From Thermoproteota archaeon (GTDB lineage: Archaea > Korarchaeota > Korarchaeia > Korarchaeales > Korarchaeaceae): a stretch of 64,000 nt of DNA. The position numbers and the translations under genes are program-made. The notes under the pieces are model-generated. The model searched no databases and was not told the origin of the DNA. It was given only the letters and a program-made list of their open reading frames with translations. How positions within the stretch are numbered: the first letter of the stretch is position 1; each line of letters opens with the position of its first letter. The stretch is from NCBI GenBank assembly GCA_027491735.1, contig JAOZGP010000005.1, positions 1 to 64,000 on the forward strand. Reading direction: 5' to 3'. Below, in pieces: positions 40,840 through 51,002 of the stretch.

Positions 40840-41275
40840 CTTCCCTCACTTTTTCCATCTTCAACTGCAATCTCTTCCAGGTAGACCACATAAGGACGTA
40901 GGATATCAGGATATATGGCATGTAAAGGAGGAGGTTCTCCACAGGCGTCTTGGCCACAGGAGAGAACATGCCGGCGAGAGGTATGCCCACGCCGGCCACC
41001 AGAATTCCTCTTTTGAAATAACGAATAATTTCCCCCAGGTATTCAGATAACATCATCCTCTTGGCCTGCGATTCGCAGAAGAAAAACAGCGCCAGCGCCG
41101 CGGTCATTGTGAGAAAGGTGCCCAATGGATACTTCTCGTAGGGAATGTTTACAAAGGATATCCTGAGGGAGGAGATCACGAGAAAAACAGCCGGTATGAG
41201 AGCGATTCCCCCCATCAGCTTCTCCATCTCAGATAAGCTTTCAACGATCCCGTCCTCACCAGCCGTGTGAAACAC
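40820..41275 (-). CDS. hypothetical membrane protein
   Basis: four hydrophobic segments; 151 aa. Confidence 0.6.
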   Translation of the reverse strand: MFHTAGEDGIVESLSEMEKLMGGIALIPAVFLVISSLRISFVNIPYEKYPLGTFLTMTAALALFFFCESQAKRMMLSEYLGEIIRYFKRGILVAGVGIPLAGMFSPVAKTPVENLLLYMPYILISYVLMWSTWKRLQLKMEKVREAMRHGP

Positions 41276-41506
41276 CCAGAGGGTTACCTGCGGACCAGTT
41301 TAAAAGTATCCTCAGGGTTTCGGAGGTTGAAGATAAAGAGCATACATCACAACGAATTTTCTAATTTACATAAATCTGTCTTCAGCTCATCGACCAAGCA
41401 TGATCCCCCGAAGGGAAGTTTTATATTTCCCCCGGCTCAAAGAACTGACGGCAGGTCGATAGTTTAAAAAGGTGATCAGGCTACGTGATTTGGTGAGGTG
41501 TTTCGG

Positions 41507-42772
41507 ATGGCTGAAAAGGAACATGTAAACCTTATATTCGTTGGTCACGTGGACCATGGAAAGTCCACCGCTATAGGAAGGCTTCTGCTGGACCTTAACT
41601 TGATTAAGGACCTCCCCCCTGAGGAAGTCGCTGGTGATGCCAGGTTAGCGTGGGTGGTCGACAGACTCAAGGAGGAGAGAGAAAGAGGAATGACAATAGA
41701 CCTAGCTCACACCAAGATAGAGACCCCACACAAGATGATAACCATAATAGACGCTCCAGGACATCGAGACTTCGTTAAGAACATGATAACCGGGGCCAGC
41801 CAGGCCGATGCGGCCATATTGGTGGTGAGTGCTAAGAAGGGAGAAGGTGTGCAGGCCCAGACCATAGAGCACACCTTCCTGCTTAAGACCCTAGGAGTCA
41901 ATCAGCTGGCCGTTGCTATAAACAAGCTGGACGATCAGACAGTCAACTACAGCAGAGATAGGTACGAGGAGATAAAGGCCAAGGTCTCTGAACTCCTCAA
42001 GAAGGTGGGATATGACGTATCAAAAATACATTTTATACCGATAAGCGCTTGGAATGGGGATAACATCGTGAAGAAGAGCGATAGGACCCCCTGGTACAAT
42101 GGACCTACCCTCTACGAGGTTCTTGACACGTTCTCGGCTCCTCCAAAACCTGTAGATAAACCACTAAGGATACCGGTCCAGGACGTCTTCAGCATAAGAG
42201 GAGTCGGCACAGTGGTGGTTGGGAGAGTGGAGACAGGGGTCATAAAGCCCGGGGACAAGATCATAATAGAGCCTCTGCATAAGACCGCTGAGGTCAAGAG
42301 CATTGAGATGCACCACCAGCCCCTCCCGAAGGCGGAACCGGGAGACAACATAGGAATAAACATAAAGGGTATAGAGAGAAGTGAGATAAGGAGAGGGGAC
42401 GTTTTGGGACATGTCAACAATCCACCGACCGTGGTGAGTGAGTTCACTGCGCAGATAGTCGTCCTACAGCATCCCACAGCCATAGCTCCTGGATACACCC
42501 CGGTAATACATGCCCACACTGGACATATGGCCTGTAAGATGATCTCTATAGAGAAGAAGATCGATCCAAGAACGGGACAGGTGATAGAGGAAAATCCATC
42601 CTTCATAAAGAGAGGGGAGGCGGCTGTAGTGAAGTTCAAGCCCCTAAAGCCCTTTGTAATTGAGAAATATAAGGACTTTCCTGCCCTGGGGAGGTTCGCT
42701 GTCAGAGACATGGGCATAACGATAGCTGCTGGAATAGTGCTGGACGTAGTGCCCATTGAGAGGAAGAAGTGA
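41507..42772 (+). CDS. tuf: translation elongation factor EF-1 alpha
   Basis: [53 protein letters not shown]. Confidence 0.98.
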   Translation: MAEKEHVNLIFVGHVDHGKSTAIGRLLLDLNLIKDLPPEEVAGDARLAWVVDRLKEERERGMTIDLAHTKIETPHKMITIIDAPGHRDFVKNMITGASQADAAILVVSAKKGEGVQAQTIEHTFLLKTLGVNQLAVAINKLDDQTVNYSRDRYEEIKAKVSELLKKVGYDVSKIHFIPISAWNGDNIVKKSDRTPWYNGPTLYEVLDTFSAPPKPVDKPLRIPVQDVFSIRGVGTVVVGRVETGVIKPGDKIIIEPLHKTAEVKSIEMHHQPLPKAEPGDNIGINIKGIERSEIRRGDVLGHVNNPPTVVSEFTAQIVVLQHPTAIAPGYTPVIHAHTGHMACKMISIEKKIDPRTGQVIEENPSFIKRGEAAVVKFKPLKPFVIEKYKDFPALGRFAVRDMGITIAAGIVLDVVPIERKK

Positions 42773-42811
42773 GATTGCTCCTTCTCTCATTTTTATCAAA
42801 GGGGGGTTAAC

Positions 42812-43132
42812 TTGGAGACATTAAGAATAGAGCTTGTCGGTACAAACCACAAAAGCCTTGACGAGGTTTCGAGTAGGTTCAAGGAGGTAGCCGAGAAGAT
42901 GGGGGTCAGACTCAAGGGACCGATACCTCTACCGACCAAGAGGTTGAGGATAGTCACCCTGAAGAATCCCTCAGGGGAGGGCACAAACACTTATCACAAG
43001 TTCGAACTCAGGATCCACAAAAGGATAATAGATGTGCCAAACCCGGATAACAGGTTTATAAGGAGGATAATGGAAATCCCTCTTCCGGAGGACGTTAGGA
43101 TAAGCATAATAATGCTCACGTCGACGAGATGA
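42812..43132 (+). CDS. rps10: ribosomal protein uS10
   Basis: GPIPLPTKRLRIVTLKNPSGEGTNTYHKFELRIHKRIIDV. Confidence 0.95.
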   Translation: METLRIELVGTNHKSLDEVSSRFKEVAEKMGVRLKGPIPLPTKRLRIVTLKNPSGEGTNTYHKFELRIHKRIIDVPNPDNRFIRRIMEIPLPEDVRISIIMLTSTR

Positions 43133-43242
43133 GAGACTTCCTTGTCTTCGAAAGCTGGCCCTTGCCAAAAATCGAGCCGATTTTTAGCGCTCTTTTAGCC
43201 GAAAAGAGTAAGAATACGAATTATTTTTGGCTTAGGATATAG

Positions 43243-43329
43243 CGCCGGGGGTGGGATTTGAACCCACGCGGCCCATCGGGCCACCGGCTCTCAAGGCCGG
43301 CGCCTTGGTCCTGGCTAGGCTACCCCGGC
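43243..43329 (-). tRNA. tRNA-Ser(TGA)
   Basis: class II minus-strand cloverleaf GCCGGGG...CCCCGGC G; anticodon loop CTTGAGA. Confidence 0.9.
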
Positions 43330-43430
43330 CTCCTGTCATTAGGAGGATTCCCTGCTATGTAAAGTTGGAATGATGAAATTTCACTAGTTACTGAAAGGGA
43401 AATATGAAGAGGAAACATTCGAAAAGTCGA

Positions 43431-43829
43431 TCACTTCAATGGAAGGAACTTGCTGGACCTGGTAGCCCCCTTGCCAGGACTACTGTGCCTCACGATCTTA
43501 TTGGTCATGGCGAACTCGCCTAGATAGTGACCTATCATCTCAGGGGTTACAGTGACCTCCACGAACTCCTTGCCGTTGTGAACTGCCATCTTCATTCCTA
43601 CCATCTCAGGGAGAATGAGCATATCCCTCCTATGAGTTCTTATCACTTTGTTCATGCCAAGTTTTCTGTACTTCCTGATTTTCTCTAGTATTTTTTTGTT
43701 TTCAGGGGAAAGGCCACGATTAAGTGTTCTTCTTGCCCTAGCATTAAGGATTTTAGCTAACTCACTAAGAGACATTTGCTGCAACTCCTCCAGCGTGTAA
43801 CCTCTGAGCCGGAACTCCTTAGTTGACAC
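43431..43829 (-). CDS. rps19: ribosomal protein uS19
   Basis: [70 protein letters not shown]. Confidence 0.95.
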   Translation of the reverse strand: MSTKEFRLRGYTLEELQQMSLSELAKILNARARRTLNRGLSPENKKILEKIRKYRKLGMNKVIRTHRRDMLILPEMVGMKMAVHNGKEFVEVTVTPEMIGHYLGEFAMTNKIVRHSSPGKGATRSSKFLPLK

Positions 43830-43998
43830 TTTCGACCTCCAGAGAGAATGACCGCCTGAAGGACTACTTAAACGTTATCATTTAGGATCTTTATATAAAT
43901 TTGTAAGAAGACATGTTGAAATCAGTGGATGGAATTGCTGTGGTCAGGTAGGCTTAAGCCAAGGATCCTCCCTGAGATGTTTTCCAGAGATAGAAGCA

Positions 43999-44010
43999 TT
44001 TAAATATTTC
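43999..44010 (+). promoter_or_regulatory. TATA-like promoter element of the structured ncRNA candidate
   Basis: atTTTAAATATTT-type box about 25-30 nt upstream of the GC-rich segment. Confidence 0.5.
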
Positions 44011-44031
44011 AAAACTACATCCTTTTGTACT

Positions 44032-44270
44032 TAAGAACAGCGAGCGTGAGGTCGCCGCCTGCGGCCGATGGGCGCCGCTCCAATCCCTGCGGGGAATGAC
44101 CCGGATGGGAGCCCCATGCCGTTGGGCTTGACAGCCGTCCATGGCCACATAACCCTGACCCGAGGACGAGGTGGGCTCCCTAAGGAGGTTCCATCGAGGT
44201 CCTGCTGCAGCACAACACGCTATCTGAGCGGAATGAGGCGGCGGGGACAAACGGTAACCCAAAGTCCAGA
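44032..44270 (+). ncRNA. GC-rich structured ncRNA candidate (possibly RNase P RNA; identity unresolved)
   Basis: sharp GC increase, no credible ORF, many complementary pairs: AGCGTG/CACGCT, GGGAGCCC/GGGCTCCC, TCCC-TGCG-GGGA, CGTCC/GGACG; upstream TATA. Confidence 0.5.
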
Positions 44271-44374
44271 GCTAGGGGCAGAAGCACATCTATCAGTCTT
44301 ACTTGGATGGAGTAAAAAGAAATTGGAGCTAGAAGAATTGTGAGGGATGCTTAGAGAGCTGCAAAGCTGTGGTC

Positions 44375-46126
44375 TCAGCCATTCTCCTGGCATTCACGTG
44401 GTATCACTGTTATCGCCTCGTAAGGCACGGTGGAATTGGGGACAAGAGGAGATCTTAATCCCAGGACGAACGCAACATCTGGAAACCCCGATCTTCCAGC
44501 GGCGTAGTATATGAACTCGGTCTTCTCAAAGATCCTCTTGCATAGGGCCAATCCGGCAGCCATGGTTCCATACCTATCGCTTCCTGCTACCACTACGACA
44601 TCTGATCCCCAAGGTCTGCCGTTCGCGTACTCCACAGCCCCAACTCCTGATCCTATCTTGAGTATCAGGGACCTGTCAATGGTGTAGTTGGAGACTCCCC
44701 ACATGGTCGCCAACCTGAGGACGTCGTTCAGATCATAGGACTTTCCTTCACACCTCAGGCCATCTCTTTCTATGGTAGTGTTCAGGTACCCCTTAGCCTG
44801 AAGGTAGTTGACGAGTTCGTTGACCCTCGGTCCTCCTATAAGTATGAGCGTCTTCCCCTGAAGCTCGGGGGATAGCTCTCCATTGACGAACACCTGCCTG
44901 TCGGTATATATCGGAACGACCTTGGAGAACACAGTTCCCGGACTTTTGATCCTGAGAACATCCCTGCCGCCGAGGTACATATACTGAGGCATGGCCACCC
45001 TTAGAACCTTCATCCTCCCGGAGTGATCACAGTTGACAATGTGATCGGTCTTCGCGCACACGTTTAGGAGTGCGTACGCCTTCCCATTGAAGATCTTAAC
45101 CTCACCACGCGACCAGCTTCGGTTACCCTCGAACAGGACGATATAATCTCCCTCAACCCTATATCCCGTGACGTTCTCCCAGGAGTTGGGCAGGTAGTAA
45201 GTGTAGTTGTTTCTATTTGAGCTGAACATCAAAGCTCGGCCGCTCTCTGGCAGCTCAGCGTTAAACAGAGCACTGGAACCCTTTTTCCAGAAATTATATC
45301 CCTCTGGGGGTATCAGGAGAGAGGTGAGCCTGACCTTAATCTCACCCACTGAGACGTTGAAGTCCTCCTTCTCTATGTTGAAAGCCACCAGGCCAGAGAG
45401 CCCATCTCCTTTTATTATGGGTCTCCTGACCACTATAATGCTCCCGGAGATGGGAAACTGGAACCCCCATGCCATAGTTCCTGGGGTTATCCGAGCAGCG
45501 GCGTATATCCAACCTTCTCTCCTCACCAACAGGTTGAGCTCGTAATCACTCGAACTTCTTATGATGACCCTCTGAGCTGATATATTGTACCTGATCCAGG
45601 GCAGGTAGTAAGTGGTTCCGTTCCTCAGCTCCAACCAATCCGTCTTGAAGACAAGCCTCCCGTTCTCCACAATCATGTCTCCTTTCGGCTTAATTCTCTT
45701 TCCTACCAGATAGATGAACTCCTCAGACACTTCAGTCTGTGGGATGATCACACGATCGCCCAACTGATACTCCTCTCCAACTACATGGTTTCCCTGGATG
45801 AGCTCCACTCTATTTCTAGAAAACACTGGCTTAAAGACATCCCCGAACCTTGGGCAGTAGTAAGGATTAGTCGGAAGCTTGGTCAGATTCACGCCCTCAA
45901 GATTCTCTATGCTCTTCGCTATCATGACCGCTGTGTAGAGGTCGGTATAGCTGGCATTCGATCCTATGACTATCACCACATCCGGGGATCCATCAGAATC
46001 CCAGTCCACCGACCCGTTTCTGATGAAAGTTTCGGGAAGGCTTGACAGAGGGGGATGGGCGCTCAAAGCTGCAACGCTCAGGATCAGCATCATGAACAGC
46101 AGAAGAATAACTAAGGCAACCCTCAT
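44375..46126 (-). CDS. S-layer-like secreted protein
   Basis: signal peptide; DSDGSPDVVIVIGSNASYTDLYTAVMIAKSIE and WGSDVVVVAGSDRYGTMAAGLALC resemble archaeal S-layer domain motifs; many N-glycosylation sequons. Confidence 0.65.
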   Translation of the reverse strand: MRVALVILLLFMMLILSVAALSAHPPLSSLPETFIRNGSVDWDSDGSPDVVIVIGSNASYTDLYTAVMIAKSIENLEGVNLTKLPTNPYYCPRFGDVFKPVFSRNRVELIQGNHVVGEEYQLGDRVIIPQTEVSEEFIYLVGKRIKPKGDMIVENGRLVFKTDWLELRNGTTYYLPWIRYNISAQRVIIRSSSDYELNLLVRREGWIYAAARITPGTMAWGFQFPISGSIIVVRRPIIKGDGLSGLVAFNIEKEDFNVSVGEIKVRLTSLLIPPEGYNFWKKGSSALFNAELPESGRALMFSSNRNNYTYYLPNSWENVTGYRVEGDYIVLFEGNRSWSRGEVKIFNGKAYALLNVCAKTDHIVNCDHSGRMKVLRVAMPQYMYLGGRDVLRIKSPGTVFSKVVPIYTDRQVFVNGELSPELQGKTLILIGGPRVNELVNYLQAKGYLNTTIERDGLRCEGKSYDLNDVLRLATMWGVSNYTIDRSLILKIGSGVGAVEYANGRPWGSDVVVVAGSDRYGTMAAGLALCKRIFEKTEFIYYAAGRSGFPDVAFVLGLRSPLVPNSTVPYEAITVIPRECQENG

Positions 46127-46199
46127 CTCTTCCCAGTCCCCAATCCCTTTACAAAATATAAAAAGGGAGTCATCCCCCAGGGCATGGTCCAATCGATGA

Positions 46200-46595
46200 T
46201 CAGCGAATCATCTCCTCTATCCTCGACAGAAATCGCTCCCGGTCCACTATAAACCTCTCATGGAAGCCCTCGCCGATCTTCTTTCCATTCCAGTAGGCTT
46301 CGACCCTAAATCTGAGCCTCCTACCGCTAACCTCGATAAGCTCAGATATAACCTCTATCTCTGCCCCGAGAGGGGCAGCTTTCAGATGATTGATCTCAAC
46401 TCTGGTTCCCACTGTAGTTTCTCCACTCTCAAGCTTATCCTCAACGCTCCTTCTGCAGGTCTCCTCCATGAAAGCTATCATCGAGGGAGTGGACAAAACG
46501 CTCACATCACCGCTGCCGAGAAAGCTGGCGGTGTGTTCTCTCCCAACCCTGAAGGTCTTCTTGTTCCTGATACCTAGCTTCAACATGAGCACCAC
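46200..46595 (-). CDS. hotdog-fold thioesterase
   Basis: TPSMIAFMEETCRRSVEDKLESGETTVGTRVEINHLKAAPLGAEIEV. Confidence 0.82.
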   Translation of the reverse strand: MVLMLKLGIRNKKTFRVGREHTASFLGSGDVSVLSTPSMIAFMEETCRRSVEDKLESGETTVGTRVEINHLKAAPLGAEIEVISELIEVSGRRLRFRVEAYWNGKKIGEGFHERFIVDRERFLSRIEEMIR

Positions 46596-46638
46596 CTCGA
46601 AATCATCTTGAATACTGAAAAGAAAAATTTTGGTGATA

Positions 46639-47235
46639 TCAGAACCGACCTTCTATCACCCTATAGATGGGATGCCTTCTCTTGCTCTCCTCCAGGATCT
46701 GGATCATTAGGGCAACTAAACAAACGATAAATGCTACAATCTCCGTCCAAATCCCATACTCCAGGTGCCATCTTATCCAGATCGGTAAACTTGAGCTCAT
46801 GTTTATTATCCTCTCCATGCGAAGTGGAAGGTCCATGACGAGGGTTCCCATCACAAAGAAAATCAGGGAGGCAGCTACACATCCCAAAGCGGATCCTAGC
46901 CTAACCTTGCTGCCTATTATGCCCCCCCATACAATAAGCAATAGTCCTGTGAAGTGGAGCAACGCTGCCAAGAGGAAGGAGGTTCTCGACAATCCTATCT
47001 TAGCTCTCGAAGTCGTTGGAAAGTAGCCCTGCTCACTGAGCCAGTCCACCATAGAGTAGAACCTCGACAAAGAGGACTTGGGGCTGGCGTGAGTGCTCCA
47101 CCACAGCATCGTAAAGGGGTTCAGGGTTAGCTTCACGTAGCCGTTACTGTTCGGTGTTGATCCTTCGGCGACGAACCATGGAAGGAATGACGCTAGTATT
47201 AGGAGGATCAGCGAAATGACTGCCAGCTTGTTCAT
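46639..47235 (-). CDS. hypothetical membrane protein
   Basis: four hydrophobic segments. Confidence 0.6.
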   Translation of the reverse strand: MNKLAVISLILLILASFLPWFVAEGSTPNSNGYVKLTLNPFTMLWWSTHASPKSSLSRFYSMVDWLSEQGYFPTTSRAKIGLSRTSFLLAALLHFTGLLLIVWGGIIGSKVRLGSALGCVAASLIFFVMGTLVMDLPLRMERIINMSSSLPIWIRWHLEYGIWTEIVAFIVCLVALMIQILEESKRRHPIYRVIEGRF

Positions 47236-47307
47236 CCGGGATTGGGGGATAACCTTCTAAATAAAGGTTGATATCCTATCGATGAGAGGTCCAAGGGAGG
47301 TAATCGC

Positions 47308-48093
47308 TTGAGCTACTCCAAGGTAGCTGAGGTGATAGAGGGATTTATAAAAGGGTTTGTAGTCGGATCTGGAGCTAAAGGATGCGTGATAGGGCTTAGT
47401 GGTGGTCTGGACTCCTCCACTGTAGCTCATCTCCTCGTCAGAGCTCTCAGTAAGGAGAAGGTTCTCGGACTGATAATGCCAATGTCTGGCATTACTAAGC
47501 AGGAGGATCTGGACGATGCAGTCTCTTTGGCGGAAGATCTCGGTATAGACTATAGGATAATGGATATAAGAGAGATCTTTGAGGCATATGCCTCTACGAA
47601 TCATCTCTTCGACGAGAACGACAAGATAGCCAACGGCAACCTTCAGGCTAGAATAAGAATGACGCTCCTCTACTACGCTGCTAATAGAAAGGGCCTTCTC
47701 GTGGCAGGAACATCCGACAGGAGTGAGATACTGCTCGGGTACTTCACCAAATATGGAGATGGAGCCTCCGACTTTATACCGATAGGAGACCTCTACAAGA
47801 CTCAGGTCAGGAAACTGGCGAGGAGCATAGGGGTTCCGGATAAGATAGTGAACAAGCCCAGCAGCCCAGGTCTTTGGATCGGTCAGACAGCGGAGGGGGA
47901 GCTTGGTCTAAGTTATGACATAATCGATAGGATACTGACAGCTCTCTTCGACAAGAAGATGGAGATAAATAAGGCCGCTGAGGATGTTGGAGTGAGCAAG
48001 GAGGTTGTTGAGAGGATCATGGAGATGTGCAGGAACTCTGCTCATAAGAGATCCCTGCCTCCCAAGCCGTCCGTCAGAATTCTCCTGAGGTGA
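47308..48093 (+). CDS. nadE: NH3-dependent NAD+ synthetase
   Basis: GCVIGLSGGLDSSTVAHL; GTSDRSEILLGYFTKYGDGASDFIPIGDLYKTQVR. Confidence 0.93.
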   Translation: MSYSKVAEVIEGFIKGFVVGSGAKGCVIGLSGGLDSSTVAHLLVRALSKEKVLGLIMPMSGITKQEDLDDAVSLAEDLGIDYRIMDIREIFEAYASTNHLFDENDKIANGNLQARIRMTLLYYAANRKGLLVAGTSDRSEILLGYFTKYGDGASDFIPIGDLYKTQVRKLARSIGVPDKIVNKPSSPGLWIGQTAEGELGLSYDIIDRILTALFDKKMEINKAAEDVGVSKEVVERIMEMCRNSAHKRSLPPKPSVRILLR

Positions 48094-48095
48094 AC

Positions 48096-48686
48096 TTGTT
48101 GAATGAGCTGGAGATTATAGCGGAGGAAGTCAGGAGGTGCAGAAGGTGTTCTCTACACAAGACTAGGAAGAACCCCGTTCCTGGAGAGGGAGCCGAGGAC
48201 GCTGAGATAATGTTCGTGGGTGAGGCTCCTGGAAGGAACGAGGATGAGCAAGGAAAACCGTTTGTCGGAGCAGCCGGTGAGTTCTTGACAGAGCTCATAA
48301 GCATGATAGGGATGACAAGGGACGAGGTCTTCATAACGAATGTAGTTAAATGCAGACCACCTCACAACAGAGATCCCAAGCCCGAGGAGATAGAGGCCTG
48401 TTCTCCCTTCCTGGACAGGCAGATAAAAGCCATATCCCCCAGGATCATAGTTAGTCTGGGAAGGCACAGCACATCATACCTATTCAGAAAGGCTGGGCTT
48501 GAATTCAGATCGATAGGGGCGGTCAGGGGAAGGATTGTTGAGGTTGAGATCTTGGGGCTCAGCGTGAAGCTTCTCCCTACATATCATCCGGCGGCAAGCC
48601 TCTATAATCCAGCTGTGAGGAGCAAGATAGTGGAAGATCTCCTCAAGCTAAGGAGAGAAGGAACTGATCTGACGAAGTACCTCTGA
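48096..48686 (+). CDS. uracil-DNA glycosylase, 4Fe-4S type (family 4)
   Basis: CRRCSLHKTRKNPVPGEGAEDAEIMFVGEAPGRNEDEQGKPFVGAAGEFL; YHPAASLYNP. Confidence 0.92.
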   Translation: MLNELEIIAEEVRRCRRCSLHKTRKNPVPGEGAEDAEIMFVGEAPGRNEDEQGKPFVGAAGEFLTELISMIGMTRDEVFITNVVKCRPPHNRDPKPEEIEACSPFLDRQIKAISPRIIVSLGRHSTSYLFRKAGLEFRSIGAVRGRIVEVEILGLSVKLLPTYHPAASLYNPAVRSKIVEDLLKLRREGTDLTKYL

Positions 48687-48701
48687 GGAGGTGAGTTCAT
48701 C

Positions 48702-49277
48702 TTGATGGAAGCGATGGTTCAGCGGGTGATCTCCCTGATAGAAGCAGGGTCATACCCAGCGATAACAGGACTGATGATCCTTGAAAGCGCCTTGATACCC
48801 ATACCAAGCGAGGTCATAATGCCCTTTGCAGGGTTTTTGGTGTCAAGAGGGAAGCTAAACCTAGCTTTGGTTATTCTAAGTGGGACCTTCGGAAATCTGA
48901 TCGGCTCCCTCATAGCTTATCTGCTGGGACTGAGGATCACATGGTCTCCGATAAAGAGGCTTCCCCTGATACGAAGGGAAGCCCTTCGAGCTGAGTGCTT
49001 TATGGCAAAGCATGGGGACATATCGGTTTTCCTCGGGAGGATTATGCCAGGTGTGAGGACCTTCATATCTCTTCCAGCTGGACTGTCAAGGATGAACCTT
49101 CTCAAATTCTCAGCGTACACTCTGGCTGGAAGCATTCCTTGGAATCTCTTTATGACATATTTAGGCATGATTCTGGAGGAGCGATGGAAGATAATATCCT
49201 TCTACCTCGATCCTCTGGCCTTGATTGTGTTCCTGATTATTCTGATATACCTTTTCCTGTGGAGGGATGAAATGTGA
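48702..49277 (+). CDS. DedA-family membrane protein
   Basis: ESALIPIPSEVIMPFAGFLVSRGKLNL; FLGRIMPGVRTFISLPAGLSRMN. Confidence 0.88.
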   Translation: MMEAMVQRVISLIEAGSYPAITGLMILESALIPIPSEVIMPFAGFLVSRGKLNLALVILSGTFGNLIGSLIAYLLGLRITWSPIKRLPLIRREALRAECFMAKHGDISVFLGRIMPGVRTFISLPAGLSRMNLLKFSAYTLAGSIPWNLFMTYLGMILEERWKIISFYLDPLALIVFLIILIYLFLWRDEM

Positions 49278-50035
49278 GGCTGTTCGATGTTCACTGTCAC
49301 CTGGAGGATCCCTCCTTTGATGTTGACAGGGAGGAGGTTATCACACGGGCTGTAAGGGCTGGAGTTCTTCGAATGGTGACCTCGCCACTCGGAAGAGACC
49401 AGGTCCTGAGATCTCTCAAGATCTTTTCCAAGAACGAACATGTGCTGATATCCGCTGGCATGGATCCAAGGGAGTTCATTAGTAAACCTAAGGCCTCGGA
49501 ACTCATCTCTCTCGTGAGGAAGATCGGCGATATGATTGTGGCGATAGGAGAAGTTGGTCTCGACTACAAGATCGCTAGAACCGAGGCTGAGAGGGCGATC
49601 CAGAGGGAGGTATTTCGGGAGTTCATAAGGCTGGCTGACTCCGTGAATAAACCGCTTGTGGTTCACAGCAGATGGGCTCAGAGACCAGTTTTGAGGGTTC
49701 TGGATGAAATGTATGCCGTGGATGTCATTCTACACTCATTTGGGGGGAACGAAACTGACGTCAAGTTTGCTGCTGAGAGAGACTGGTTCATGAGTGTGCC
49801 GACGAGTATCACCTACTCTGCAAACATCAGAAAGGTGGCCAAACTTGTTCCAGACGAGCTTCTTCTTCTTGAGACAGACTCTCCAGTGATGTCTCCTCAT
49901 AGATATGGGAGAAACGAACCAGCAAACCTAATCATCTCAGCGATAGAGATAGCGTCTATCCGGGGAATCAGCACCGACGAGCTATCAGATCTGACCTTCT
50001 CAAACTCGTGTAAGGCCTATAAGGTGGTTTTTTGA
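49274..50035 (+). CDS. TatD-related metal-dependent hydrolase
   Basis: LFDVHCHLEDPSFD; AIGEVGLDYK; VVHSRWA; LLLETDSPVMSP. Confidence 0.9.
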   Translation: MRLFDVHCHLEDPSFDVDREEVITRAVRAGVLRMVTSPLGRDQVLRSLKIFSKNEHVLISAGMDPREFISKPKASELISLVRKIGDMIVAIGEVGLDYKIARTEAERAIQREVFREFIRLADSVNKPLVVHSRWAQRPVLRVLDEMYAVDVILHSFGGNETDVKFAAERDWFMSVPTSITYSANIRKVAKLVPDELLLLETDSPVMSPHRYGRNEPANLIISAIEIASIRGISTDELSDLTFSNSCKAYKVVF

Positions 50036-50829
50036 AGCTTTCATATGGCTTGGACATAATAGGATCCAGAGATACCGGAGCTGTGGCTATAATAAAGCTG
50101 AACTACAGCGGAGATCCTATGGAGATAGCCAAGGAGGTGATTAGCAGATATAAACATGTGAAATCTGTCCTCTTGGAGGAAAGCCCTCGGAATGGTGAGC
50201 TCAGGACCAGAGAACTACAGCTCCTGCTCGGGTCTGAGGACACGGAGGTGATTCACGTTGAATACGGGATGAGGTTGAAGTTGGATCCTAGAAAAGTCTA
50301 CTTCTCTCCGAGAGAGGCTACAGAGAGGCAGAGAATAGCCTCCAAGGTTCTGCCCGGCGAGAGGGTCCTGGTGATGTTTGCTGGAATCGGCCCCTATGCA
50401 ATCGCAGTAGCGAGGAAACAGCCCCTCGTCGAGGAGGTAGTTGGAGTTGAGCTGAACAGGTCGGCTTACGAGTACTTTCTCGAGAACATCAGACTTAACA
50501 GGGTGGAGGGAAAAGTGAAGGCAGTATGGGGGGACGTCAGGGAAGTATGTTCCTCGATGTCCGGACTCTTCGACAGGATCGTCATGCCTCTTCCCAAGGG
50601 GGCATATAGATTTCTGGATCTGGCAATCTCATGTCTTAAAGACGGAGGAGGGTGCATTCATTTCTACTACTGGGGGGGTGAAGATGCTTTCCGGAGAGCC
50701 GAAGAGCTTGTGAGAAGTAAGTCCGAGAGTGAGGGGTTTGAGGTGAGGATAGAGGAGAAAAGAAGAGTGTCCAGTTACTCTCCTCACGTGTGGAAAATCA
50801 GGCTAGACATTCTCCTGAGGAGGATGTAG
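50032..50829 (+). CDS. Trm5/Tyw2-like tRNA methyltransferase
   Basis: EYGMRLKLDPRKVYFSPREATERQRIASKVLPGERVLVMFAGIGPYAIAVAR; MPLPKGAYRFLDLA. Confidence 0.9.
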   Translation: MKLSYGLDIIGSRDTGAVAIIKLNYSGDPMEIAKEVISRYKHVKSVLLEESPRNGELRTRELQLLLGSEDTEVIHVEYGMRLKLDPRKVYFSPREATERQRIASKVLPGERVLVMFAGIGPYAIAVARKQPLVEEVVGVELNRSAYEYFLENIRLNRVEGKVKAVWGDVREVCSSMSGLFDRIVMPLPKGAYRFLDLAISCLKDGGGCIHFYYWGGEDAFRRAEELVRSKSESEGFEVRIEEKRRVSSYSPHVWKIRLDILLRRM

Positions 50830-50879
50830 CTTCATAGCCCAAAGAAGCATATATATTTTCGGAAGGTTGTGGAGTCACC

Positions 50880-50942
50880 ATGCATCATACATGCTGCTTC
50901 ATATTTTCCTGCCCTAGTTGCGGAGGTAGCACGCAAGCATAA
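50880..50942 (+). CDS. 20-aa Cys-rich microprotein (candidate)
   Basis: MHHTCCFIFSCPSCGGSTQA; TATA (catatatattt) at about 50849-50858 gives leaderless spacing; T-rich tract follows stop. Confidence 0.4.
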   Translation: MHHTCCFIFSCPSCGGSTQA

Positions 50943-51002
50943 TCTCATCTTTTTATCTTCCTCCTTTCAATTTTCACTTGGCGACCTCGAGGAGGATTGC
51001 TC

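Noticed and set aside
43366-43430. Possible second C/D sRNA (ATGATGA ... CTGA near 43367-43389)
   Set aside because: No terminal stem and no convincing C'/D boxes downstream
44068-44343. 91-aa ORF over the GC-rich segment (and minus ORFs 43954-44262)
   Set aside because: Composition not protein-like, no RBS or family; the segment is rich in complementary blocks typical of structured RNA
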